A stretch of DNA of 6,607 bases from an uncultured Clostridia bacterium (lineage in GTDB: Bacteria; Bacillota; Clostridia; RUG12999), in the NCBI GenBank assembly GCA_938005345.1, contig CALLNG010000573.1, positions 1 to 6,607 on the forward strand, read 5' to 3'. The notes under the pieces are model-generated. The model saw nothing but the letters and a program-made list of their open reading frames with translations, was not told the DNA's origin and made no database searches. Positions 1 through 6,508 of the stretch are shown piece after piece. Each line of letters opens with the position of its first letter. The stretch's first letter is position 1. The translations under genes and the position numbers were made by a program.

Positions 1-22
1 ATCGGTGGCAGCTACAGTACAG

Positions 23-334
23 TTATATGATATTTTTTCGGTCTTTTCCCCCAATCGTAGATACACCAGCTGGATTGTATGCAATTTTAACATTAGAAAA
101 TATACCGGTAGCTCCGTTTACCACCGCAATTTACTGCTAACGTTTCAATATCTCCATCAACTGGTCAAAGTCTCCTTCCATGGTTGTATCAAAAAGCCCA
201 GCCACATACCAGATGCCAGTAGACATAATATATTCATTCACACGACCAACTGCTCCAAACAGTTCTTCCTCCGGCACACCTGGATGTACCTGTAAGCTGA
301 TACTACAATTATATATCAGATTTCTCCCATTCAT
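23..334 (-). pseudogene. Broken thiamine-binding (MTH1187/YkoF-like) family gene with two in-frame stop codons
   Basis: One minus-strand frame runs for 103 codons from ATG at 334 to TAA at 23-25. It is interrupted only at codon 66 (TAG, 137-139) and codon 68 (TAA, 131-133), with a single CAG codon between them. The first part contains NCSISLQVHPG and LFDTTMEGDFDQLMEILKR. The part after the stops, still in the same frame, contains NGATGIFSNVKIAYNP. Both halves resemble, from memory, the beta-strand/helix pattern of the small thiamine or hydroxymethylpyrimidine-binding proteins (MTH1187/YkoF type, roughly 100 residues), and the combined length fits. Single G-to-T changes (GAG to TAG, GAA to TAA) would explain both stops. 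A GGGAG ribosome binding site (324-328) sits 6 to 7 bases before ATA codon 7 and not before the ATG, which suggests an original ATG start was also lost. The gene lies 11 bases after the pseudouridine synthase gene. Decay is the simplest reading; a truncated 65-residue product or recoding is possible but less likely. Confidence 0.6.
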
Positions 335-345
335 TGGATTTCATT

Positions 346-1227
346 TTACCACACGAGCCCCTCTTTGTCAATGAGATGCCGCATATCCTGCGGCAAGGGT
401 GCCTGAAATTCAATCTGTTTTCCTGTTACCGGATGTTGAAGTGATAACTGGTATGCATGCAAGGCATGCCTGTCCAAATCCTCCACTGTTCCACCATACA
501 GGGTATCACCGGCTAACGGATGCCCCAAATATGCCATGTGCACACGTAATTGATGTGTTCTTCCCGTAGCGGGCAAAAGCAAAAGCACGGCATAGCGCTC
601 TCCCTGGCGAAGCACTTCGTAGCTTGTCCGTGCAGGTTTTCCTTCCGGACAAACGCAGCGCTCTATCATGCTGCCCGGCTTCCTCCCAATAGGTGCCTCA
701 ATAGTGCCCTTATGCTGCGTTATTTCCCCCTGCACAACAGCTAAATAGAGCTTACTAACCATTCCGTGTTGCTGCTGCCGTACCATATTTTCCTGCACCA
801 GTGGATTTTTGCCAAATACCATCAAACCAGAAGTGTTCCGGTCCAGCCGCCCCAGTGCACGTACTTGTGTTTGAATACCATTTCGGGCATAATAGCCCGC
901 TACAGCACCCGCCGCCGTTCCATGCGCATGAAGATAGGACGGATGAGGCGGCATACCCGGCGGCTTGTTGATCACGAGCATAGTTTCATCTTCATATACA
1001 ATATCCAGCGGGATGTCTTCCTGTGGAAGGCCACTGGAAATAACATCGGGAAAGCGAATCTCTATCCAATCTCCCGCATGACAGCGATGCGTCACCCACA
1101 CGGGTTGTCCATTACAAAAAATGCCACGATTCTGTTTTAAGCGGACTAACAGGCGGTGGGATACATGTTGCTGCCCGGTTAAAAATTGCTTTACCGTAAT
1201 GCCATCCTGCTCTATCATAAATCGCAT
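346..1227 (-). CDS. RluA-family 23S rRNA/tRNA pseudouridine synthase
   Basis: This 293-residue protein should convert specific uridines in structured RNA to pseudouridine in the cytoplasm. Residues about 12-60 look like the N-terminal S4-type RNA-binding domain. The catalytic domain starts near VINKPPGMPPHPS (85-97). The family's active-site motif appears as GRLDRNTSG (126-134), with the catalytic aspartate at D129. The other conserved motif, GRTHQLRVHM, is at 222-231. The GRLD form, where many members have HRLD, is common in Bacillota paralogues, so the exact target uridine cannot be assigned and no RluA/C/D symbol is given. The ATG at 1227 is chosen because AGGAGG lies 6 bases upstream. The frame stays open further upstream to 1317, but that extension would translate the terminator. 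The gene lies downstream of the pyk terminator with no clear promoter of its own, so expression may depend on read-through. Confidence 0.93.
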   Translation of the reverse strand: MRFMIEQDGITVKQFLTGQQHVSHRLLVRLKQNRGIFCNGQPVWVTHRCHAGDWIEIRFPDVISSGLPQEDIPLDIVYEDETMLVINKPPGMPPHPSYLHAHGTAAGAVAGYYARNGIQTQVRALGRLDRNTSGLMVFGKNPLVQENMVRQQQHGMVSKLYLAVVQGEITQHKGTIEAPIGRKPGSMIERCVCPEGKPARTSYEVLRQGERYAVLLLLPATGRTHQLRVHMAYLGHPLAGDTLYGGTVEDLDRHALHAYQLSLQHPVTGKQIEFQAPLPQDMRHLIDKEGLVW

Positions 1228-1233
1228 AATGCA

Positions 1234-1239
1234 CCTCCT
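1234..1239 (-). promoter_or_regulatory. Ribosome binding site that fixes the pseudouridine synthase start
   Basis: A perfect AGGAGG on the minus strand ends 6 bases before the ATG at 1227. It rules out the longer in-frame start near 1317, which has no such site and runs through the terminator hairpin. Confidence 0.85.
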
Positions 1240-1270
1240 AACTCCACGAATGACTACTGGCTTACATACA

Positions 1271-1304
1271 ACAAAAAGGCCAGATAACGCTCTGGCCTTT
1301 TTGT
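1271..1304 (-). terminator. Strong intrinsic terminator after pyk (potentially bidirectional)
   Basis: The arms ACAAAAAGGCCAGA and TCTGGCCTTTTTGT are perfect reverse complements, giving a 14 bp stem with a 6-base loop. The GGCCAGA core is flanked by A5 and T5 runs, so a U-rich 3' side forms whichever strand is transcribed. It starts 13 bases after the pyk stop codon and should end the pfkA-pyk transcript. The next gene is on the same strand, so this hairpin separates it from the glycolytic unit unless read-through occurs. Confidence 0.92.
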
Positions 1305-1317
1305 TCATTTGCCCCAA

Positions 1318-3078
1318 TTACAATAGCTTTACGACACCGCCATATACTAAGCCACGGGCACTATCCATTGTGACGGTTGTACCACTTTTTAATATTTTTG
1401 TTGCACCTTTAGCACCTGTAATAACAGGAACATTTAATGTGATTCCTACCACAGCGCCATGGGAGGAAATTCCTTCTTCCTCTGTGATGATACCGCTGCA
1501 ACGGCGCAATATATCAATAATTAAATTTGATGTCTTTGGCATCACAATAATATCGCCGTCTTGAAAGTCCTGCACCAATTCTTTTTCATCTTTTGCAACG
1601 CAGAGCTTGCCACTCACAGAAAGGTCATTGACCCCGCTTCCCTGTACCAACACATCTCCCACCAAATGAACTTTTAACGTATTGGTATTTCCACTGACAC
1701 CCACAGGGATACCGCCCGTAATGACTACAATATCTCCTTTTTTGACGATACCTGTACCGACGGAAAGCTCTACTGCATAGTCAAACAGTGCGTCTGTGGT
1801 ATATTTCTCGACACCTTTTACCGGAACAACGCCCCAGGACAAATTTAGCTGACGCCAAATTTTCTCGGAAGTTGTCGGCGAAATAATAGGACAAACCGGC
1901 CGAAATTTAGAAATCATACGGGCGGTATTCCCCATTTTTGTTACTGCAATAATTGCTGCAGCACCTAAATCATGTGCCGTTGTACAGGTTGCATGACTGA
2001 TTGCATCTGTCACATTGGGTGTAGACAAATCAGCTTCCTGTTCAAACCGTTCTTTATAATTAATATTCATTTCTGTACAAACCGCAATTTTAGACATCGT
2101 TTCCACAGCTTGTACCGGATATTTCCCAATCGCAGTTTCACCAGACAGCATGATAGCGCTTGTACCATCATAAATTGCGTTTGCCACATCTGTAGTTTCT
2201 GCTCTAGTGGGACGTGGATTGCGAATCATAGAGTCCAGCATTTGCGTCGCAGTAATAACCTTTTTCCCTGCTTTATAGCACTTTTCAATCAGCATTTTTT
2301 GAATATGGGGCAGTTCCTCCAAAGCAATTTCTACTCCCATATCGCCGCGTGCTACCATAATGCCATCGCTAGCTTTGATAATTTCATCTATGTTTTCTAC
2401 ACCTTGTCCATTTTCAATCTTCGCAATAATATCCACATCATTGCCGCCAAGTTCTTCTAACACTTTGCGGATTTCCATTACATCATAGGGTGTTCTGACA
2501 AAAGACGCAGCGACAAAGTCAATGTCATTTTGGATACCGAATTCTAAATCCCGGCGGTCCGCTTCGCTGACATAAGGCATGTTAATACTCACACCTGGAA
2601 TATTTAAGCTCTTTTTGCTTTTCAGCACTGCAGAATTGTGCACCAGCAGCTGAATTTCTTTCTTTTTAATAGCTTTTACGGTGCACACAATTAATCCATC
2701 GTCAAATAGTACTGTGTCATCCACATGCAAGTCTTCTGCCAAATATGGATATCCAATGGATACCCGCTCTGCGGTTCCTTCTATTTTCTCCGGCGTCAGT
2801 GTTAATGTCTGTCCCTCTTCCAGCTGCACACCACCGCCTGCTACATCGCCGATTCGAATTTCCGGACCCTTTGTATCTAACATCAACGCAATCGGCAAAT
2901 CCAATTTTTCCCTAACTGCTTTGAATCCATCAATCCGTTTTTGCTGTTCTTCATACGTCCCATGAGAAAAATTAATCCTTGCCACATTCATTCCACTGCG
3001 CATCAGTTTTTCCATTACGTTAGGATCATCTGTTGCCGGCCCAAGGGTACATACAATTTTTGTTTTACGAACTACCAT
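1318..3078 (-). CDS. pyk: Pyruvate kinase with C-terminal PEP-utiliser-like domain
   Basis: This cytosolic enzyme transfers phosphate from phosphoenolpyruvate to ADP, giving pyruvate and ATP, the last step of glycolysis. At 586 residues it matches the long Bacillus-type enzyme. The N-terminal barrel contains VARINFSHG (32-40) and MLDTKGPEIR (66-75). The PROSITE-type active-site region IIAKIENGQGV (217-227) holds catalytic K220 and metal ligand E222, and VARGDMGVE (242-250) supplies D246. MLDSMIRNPRPTRAE (280-294) follows. E73, equivalent to Glu117 of rabbit muscle enzyme, is the residue found in potassium-dependent pyruvate kinases, so K+ dependence is inferred. The extra domain (about 480-586) resembles the phosphohistidine domain of PEP-utilising enzymes and keeps the histidine in GISSHGAVVG (H540); its role in pyruvate kinases is unsettled. 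ATG at 3078 has AGGAGG 5 bases upstream. A 40-base gap without a terminator links it to pfkA, so co-transcription is likely. Confidence 0.98.
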   Translation of the reverse strand: MVVRKTKIVCTLGPATDDPNVMEKLMRSGMNVARINFSHGTYEEQQKRIDGFKAVREKLDLPIALMLDTKGPEIRIGDVAGGGVQLEEGQTLTLTPEKIEGTAERVSIGYPYLAEDLHVDDTVLFDDGLIVCTVKAIKKKEIQLLVHNSAVLKSKKSLNIPGVSINMPYVSEADRRDLEFGIQNDIDFVAASFVRTPYDVMEIRKVLEELGGNDVDIIAKIENGQGVENIDEIIKASDGIMVARGDMGVEIALEELPHIQKMLIEKCYKAGKKVITATQMLDSMIRNPRPTRAETTDVANAIYDGTSAIMLSGETAIGKYPVQAVETMSKIAVCTEMNINYKERFEQEADLSTPNVTDAISHATCTTAHDLGAAAIIAVTKMGNTARMISKFRPVCPIISPTTSEKIWRQLNLSWGVVPVKGVEKYTTDALFDYAVELSVGTGIVKKGDIVVITGGIPVGVSGNTNTLKVHLVGDVLVQGSGVNDLSVSGKLCVAKDEKELVQDFQDGDIIVMPKTSNLIIDILRRCSGIITEEEGISSHGAVVGITLNVPVITGAKGATKILKSGTTVTMDSARGLVYGGVVKLL

Positions 3079-3118
3079 AAAAACCTCCTCTTCTGCTTTT
3101 CAGGCGTTGTGTTTCTGT

Positions 3119-4108
3119 TTACAGGGACAAAATATCTGCCAAGCGTAACATATCCGGATCAATCGTTTTTTTCATATTCAACCCTTCCAGAATATCCATA
3201 TCACAAATTTTCCCATCCCGTTCCACAACAACACGGTTTCCAATCCCTTGTTTGAGCAAATCAACTGCATGTACACCCATCTGGCTCGCCACAATACGGT
3301 CTTTTACCGTAGGACGTCCGCCACGCTGAATATGTCCTAAAATACATACCTTGGTTTCCAGTTCAATATCATGTTCCACCCGCAAAAGTTCTTCCGTCTT
3401 TTTCGCAATTTCCTGTGTATTGCCGATTCCTTCTGCAATAACAATAATATAGTGGTATTTTCCGCGCGCGCGGCAATCCATAATCATTTGTACAATATCT
3501 CTCTGAATCTCAAATTTCTTTTCTGGAATCAATATTGCTTCGGCACCACCGGCAATACCGGAAGATATCGCAATATAACCTGCGTCTTTTCCCATTACTT
3601 CTACAAAAGTACAACGGTTATGTGACAATGTCGTATCGCGAATTTTATCAATACAATCTGCAACCGTATTGAGCGCCGTATCATACCCTATTGTATAATC
3701 CGTGCAATCAATATCATTGTCAATGGTACCTGGCAGCCCAATCGTCGGAAGCCCTGCCAGCGACAAATCACGTGCGCCGCGGAAAGAACCGTCACCGCCA
3801 ATGACTACTAATCCATCAATGCCCGATTCTTTCGTTTGTTTTGCCGCCGCACTTACCACTTCTGGGTTTTTGAAATCCAAACAACGTGCACTACCTAGGA
3901 TTGTCCCACCACGGTGCAGCGTATCAGACACTTCCCGCAAATCCAATTCCTTATAGTCCATATTAATCAATCCTGTGTACCCATTATGAAAACCCAATAC
4001 CCGCATATCGCTATTAATACCGGCACGCACTACCGCCCGGATAGCTGCGTTCATGCCAGGCGCGTCACCGCCACTGGTCAATACCCCTATTGTTTTCACT
4101 GTTTCCAT
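3119..4108 (-). CDS. pfkA: ATP-dependent 6-phosphofructokinase
   Basis: This 329-residue cytosolic enzyme phosphorylates fructose 6-phosphate to fructose 1,6-bisphosphate, the committed step of glycolysis. The nucleotide-binding motif GVLTSGGDAPGMN is at 8-20, GGDGS at 104-108, the catalytic loop PGTIDNDI at 126-133 with base D130, and GHIQRGG at 258-264. Glycine in GGDGS (G107) and in PGTIDND (G127) marks the ATP-using type; pyrophosphate-dependent relatives usually carry Asp and Lys at these places. The length is close to the roughly 320 residues usual for bacterial PfkA. A GTG directly precedes the ATG (4109-4111), and the AGGAG site is 7 bases from GTG or 10 from ATG, so the start is ambiguous by one codon; ATG is preferred. 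It lies between the small PII-like gene and pyk, apparently in one operon driven from the promoter at 4525-4552. Confidence 0.97.
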   Translation of the reverse strand: METVKTIGVLTSGGDAPGMNAAIRAVVRAGINSDMRVLGFHNGYTGLINMDYKELDLREVSDTLHRGGTILGSARCLDFKNPEVVSAAAKQTKESGIDGLVVIGGDGSFRGARDLSLAGLPTIGLPGTIDNDIDCTDYTIGYDTALNTVADCIDKIRDTTLSHNRCTFVEVMGKDAGYIAISSGIAGGAEAILIPEKKFEIQRDIVQMIMDCRARGKYHYIIVIAEGIGNTQEIAKKTEELLRVEHDIELETKVCILGHIQRGGRPTVKDRIVASQMGVHAVDLLKQGIGNRVVVERDGKICDMDILEGLNMKKTIDPDMLRLADILSL

Positions 4109-4154
4109 CACAAATCCACTCCTGTTCTTTTCTTCTCTCTATTTCCTATATCAT

Positions 4155-4173
4155 ATTTTGGCAACGCCAAAAT
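4155..4173 (-). repeat. Perfect inverted repeat upstream of pfkA (candidate operator or hairpin)
   Basis: The arms ATTTTGGC and GCCAAAAT are exact reverse complements around a 3-base centre. The element lies in the 71-base gap before pfkA, 46 bases ahead of its ATG. On the minus strand it overlaps a TATGAT box (4150-4155), but no convincing -35 box sits at the right distance. There is no T run after it, so it is not a typical terminator. It does not match the consensus forms I know for CcpA cre sites or Rex operators. It could be an operator for an internal promoter or an mRNA stem affecting processing; neither is proven. Confidence 0.45.
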
Positions 4174-4182
4174 TGACTTCAA

Positions 4183-4374
4183 TTAGAATCCCTGTTCGAT
4201 GATAATCTCATGGGCTTGTTCAATCTCTGATTCTGGTACAAGCACCTCAAAACGCCCGCTTTCTGCATCTTTACAAACAGGGCGCACTTTTACAATCAAT
4301 CCATTTTCCTCCAAAACGGCTTGAAGCTGCCGCACAAAGTCTTGACTTTGCGCCATATATACGACTGTCCACAT
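4183..4374 (-). CDS. Small PII-like (DUF2007-type) protein
   Basis: The 63-residue product begins MWTVVYMAQSQDFVRQLQ and contains KVRPVCKDAESGRFEVLVPE (29-48), followed by an amphipathic helix (SEIEQAHEIIIEQGF). This strand-helix-strand-strand-helix pattern, with the LVPESE motif, resembles short DUF2007/GlnB-fold proteins of Clostridia, which from memory are sometimes misannotated as glutamate decarboxylase. It is far too short to be that enzyme and has no signal peptide or membrane segment. A regulatory or ligand-sensing role fits the fold but is unproven. ATG at 4374 has AAGGAG about 11 bases upstream, rather far; that site immediately follows the TGA of the possible small ORF at 4392-4496. 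It is the first firm gene after the promoter at 4525-4552 and lies 74 bases before pfkA, so it probably belongs to the glycolytic operon. Confidence 0.8.
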   Translation of the reverse strand: MWTVVYMAQSQDFVRQLQAVLEENGLIVKVRPVCKDAESGRFEVLVPESEIEQAHEIIIEQGF

Positions 4375-4391
4375 ATGTCCACTGTCTCCTT

Positions 4392-4496
4392 TCAGCCGCC
4401 CGGTTCGCGCATAAAGGCGCTTTCTCTGGCCGCCGGATATCCTTTGCTGCTATCCTCACAGCTTTTATCAGTTTGATTGTTTTCGTATGCAGGCAT
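4392..4496 (-). CDS. Possible 34-residue small protein upstream of the PII-like gene
   Basis: An open frame of 34 codons encodes a hydrophilic peptide starting MPAYENNQTDKSCED and ending SAFMREPGG. Three things support it. It starts about 22 bases downstream of the predicted transcription start. AGGA lies 9 bases before its ATG. Its TGA is directly followed by the AAGGAG site of the next gene, a layout typical of translationally coupled genes. Codons often begin with G or A, as in real genes. Against it are its short length, no family I recognise, a weak ribosome binding site and a TGA stop where the neighbouring genes use TAA. An overlapping frame (ATG at 4503, 11 codons) is a competing leader-peptide candidate. 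No function is proposed. Confidence 0.35.
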   Translation of the reverse strand: MPAYENNQTDKSCEDSSKGYPAARESAFMREPGG

Positions 4497-4524
4497 CCAC
4501 CATTTTCCTGTACATCCTCCTATT

Positions 4525-4552
4525 ATTATATTCGTTTTTTTAAAAAAATCAA
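4525..4552 (-). promoter_or_regulatory. Sigma-70/SigA-type promoter for the small gene-pfkA-pyk unit
   Basis: On the minus strand TTGATT (4547-4552) and a perfect TATAAT (4525-4530) are separated by 16 bases. The spacer contains T7A7. The predicted transcription start is near 4518, giving a leader of about 144 bases before the PII-like gene. The promoter lies 108 bases beyond the uvrC stop codon and faces the glycolytic genes. An AGGAGG (4516-4521) sits right at the predicted start, so it would be only partly present in the mRNA. Confidence 0.75.
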
Positions 4553-4659
4553 CTGTTTTCTGACCTAAATTGTTAAAAATAGTACAAACTTTCCGATTCT
4601 GCACAAAAAGGAGTTCCTGCGCTGGTTTTGTATTGTTATGATTCCCAATAAATGGAATG

Positions 4660-6501
4660 TTATCCGTTTTCTCCATGTAAAAATTGATACACATTTTCTG
4701 CTGCGCTTCGTCCTACCCCGGGCACTTTTGCCAATTCCTCCAAGGTTGCCTCCCGCATTTTTTTGACAGAACCAAATGCCTTGAGTAAATTTTTCCGGCG
4801 CGTTTTCCCAATTCCTGGTATTTCTTCTAATTCAGAACGTATAGAGGTCTTTTCTCTAGATTTTCGGTGATACCGGATAGCAATTCGGTGCACTTCCTCC
4901 TGAATAAGTGCTACCCAACGGAATGCCTCCCGGCTGAGTGTAATAATTTCTCCATCGCATGTAATAAGGGCCCGTGTGCGGTGGCTATCATCTTTAACCA
5001 TACCATAAACTGGTATCTGCATCCCTGCCGCTTGTACAGCCGCTTCAATCACATGTGCTTGACCAATCCCACCATCGGCAAAAATAGCATCCGGCAACCG
5101 TGCAAAGCCATGGTTTTCACCCTCTTCCCGTTCCCGCGTAGCCCGCTGTAAACGTCTTGTCAGCACTTCCTGCAGGGATCCATAGTCATCGGTGCCCTGT
5201 ATTGTTTTGATTTTAAAATGTCGGTATTCGCTATTAGCTGGCATGCCATCTTCAAATACACACATACTTCCCACCGAATTAGCGCCTGCAGTTGTCGAAA
5301 TATCATAGGCTTCCACCCGTTTGAGTGAAATCCCCAAAACCATCTCTAATTCTTTAACCGCGGCACGGTTTCGCGCCCGATCAGCCATAGCCCTGGCATT
5401 ATAGTCATCAATGGTCTGCTGCGCATTTTTTTCCGCCATTTTAACAAGCTCCCATTTTTCTCCGCGCTGCGGCCTGTGAATTGTTACTTTCATTCCTTTT
5501 TTATCTGATAAAAAAGCCTCTAGTAACTGGCTATCCGCTGGCTGCACATTTACCAAAACCTGCCGTGGTAGTGACTCAGGCTGCGCATTTGCATAATACT
5601 GCCCCATTACCTGCCCTATTACCTCTTGTTCCGTTTCTTCAATGACACGCTCCAGTAAAATCTGTTCCCTACCGGTTATTTTGCCTCCCCGAATCACAAA
5701 AATCTGTATATCTGCCACCCAGCCATGCGAACAAACAGCAATTATATCCTGGTCTTCCCCCTTGGTACTGACAATTTTTTGGCTTTCCCATAAGCCTTCT
5801 AATTTTTGAATTTTATCCCGCACCATCGCCGCTTTTTCAAATTCCAGCGCCTTGGAATAAGTTTGCATCTTCACTTTGAGCCGCTGTACTAGTGTGTCAC
5901 CATGGCCGTCTAGAAAGCTTTTAATTTCTTCAAACGCTTGGCGGTATTCATCCTTTCCAATTGCTCCTACGCAAGGAGCACTGCACAAACCGATGTGATA
6001 GTTCAGACAGGGACGTTCTTTCCCAATATCGCGCGGCAGAACCCGTTTACAAGTCCGAATTTGAAACACCTTGCGCAGCACATCCATTGTTTCGCGCACC
6101 ATCCCCCCCGTATACGGGCCAAAATAAAGGTTGTGGTCTTTTTCCTGTTTTCGCGCCAATAAAATCCTCGGAAAATCTTCTGACATTGTTATCTTAATAT
6201 AGGGGTACTGTTTGCCATCCTTGAGCAGAATGTTGTAATAAGGTTTATGCTTTTTGATTAAATTACATTCCAGCACCAATGCTTCCATTTCCGTGTCGGT
6301 CACAATGTATTCAAAATCTGCTATATTGTCCACCATAGCCTGTACCTTTAGATTGGGCTGGGTTGCATGAAAATATTGCGAAACTCTATTTTTCAAACAT
6401 TTAGATTTTCCAACATAGATAATATTTTTTTGAGGGTCCTTCATCAGATAGACCCCAGGCTGGCGCGGAAGATTCTTTAATTTTCCTTTGATATCGCCCA
6501 T
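4660..6501 (-). CDS. uvrC: UvrABC excinuclease subunit C
   Basis: UvrC makes both the 3' and 5' cuts around bulky DNA damage after UvrA/UvrB loading. The 613-residue length is normal. The GIY-YIG nuclease domain is at about 14-95: PGVYLM (15-20), IIYVGKSK (27-34), R39 and the catalytic glutamate in LVLECNLIKK (E78). Four cysteines, C151, C165, C173 and C177, match the spacing of the iron-sulfur ligands described for E. coli UvrC. The UvrB-interacting UVR motif is at about 207-236 (ALEFEKAAMVRDKIQKL). The RNase H-like 5' nuclease contains VEAYDIS with D400, FADGGIGQ with D476, and EEVHRIAI with H538. Tandem helix-hairpin-helix motifs, EEIPGIGKTRRKNLLKAFGS (559-578) and LAKVPGVGRSAAENV (590-604), bind DNA. 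The start at 6501 has GGGAGG 12 bases upstream, rather far, but no better start exists. It follows the upstream gene by 7 bases. No clear terminator is seen after its stop. Confidence 0.98.
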   Translation of the reverse strand: MGDIKGKLKNLPRQPGVYLMKDPQKNIIYVGKSKCLKNRVSQYFHATQPNLKVQAMVDNIADFEYIVTDTEMEALVLECNLIKKHKPYYNILLKDGKQYPYIKITMSEDFPRILLARKQEKDHNLYFGPYTGGMVRETMDVLRKVFQIRTCKRVLPRDIGKERPCLNYHIGLCSAPCVGAIGKDEYRQAFEEIKSFLDGHGDTLVQRLKVKMQTYSKALEFEKAAMVRDKIQKLEGLWESQKIVSTKGEDQDIIAVCSHGWVADIQIFVIRGGKITGREQILLERVIEETEQEVIGQVMGQYYANAQPESLPRQVLVNVQPADSQLLEAFLSDKKGMKVTIHRPQRGEKWELVKMAEKNAQQTIDDYNARAMADRARNRAAVKELEMVLGISLKRVEAYDISTTAGANSVGSMCVFEDGMPANSEYRHFKIKTIQGTDDYGSLQEVLTRRLQRATREREEGENHGFARLPDAIFADGGIGQAHVIEAAVQAAGMQIPVYGMVKDDSHRTRALITCDGEIITLSREAFRWVALIQEEVHRIAIRYHRKSREKTSIRSELEEIPGIGKTRRKNLLKAFGSVKKMREATLEELAKVPGVGRSAAENVYQFLHGENG

Positions 6502-6508
6502 ACTACGT

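Noticed and set aside
5..295. Plus-strand 96-codon ORF
   Set aside because: It lies opposite the thiamine-binding-like pseudogene, has no ribosome binding site, and its translation looks like an antisense shadow.
1228..1317. In-frame N-terminal extension of the pseudouridine synthase by 30 codons
   Set aside because: It would translate the perfect terminator hairpin, has no ribosome binding site, and the ATG at 1227 has an ideal AGGAGG.
1972..2460. Plus-strand 162-codon ORF inside pyk
   Set aside because: Antisense shadow of pyruvate kinase, rich in Cys, His and Ile with no domain pattern.
3079..3118. Possible regulatory element between pfkA and pyk
   Set aside because: The 40-base gap contains only the pyk ribosome binding site and no hairpin or promoter-like boxes.
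4271..4459. 62-codon minus-strand ORF overlapping the PII-like gene
   Set aside because: It starts with GTG, runs mostly through the better-supported PII-like gene in another frame, and its product is Cys/Arg/Ala-rich with no recognisable pattern.
4604..4662. Possible terminator after uvrC (short ATTCC/GGAAT and AGGA/TCCT repeats)
   Set aside because: Stems are 4 to 5 bp, and none combines a stable stem with a following T run, so no terminator can be supported.
4497..4694. Upstream part of the 100-codon open frame that contains the 34-residue ORF
   Set aside because: It overlaps the end of uvrC, crosses the promoter and encodes low-complexity residues over the T7A7 tract; only the part after 4496 can lie on the mRNA and has some support.
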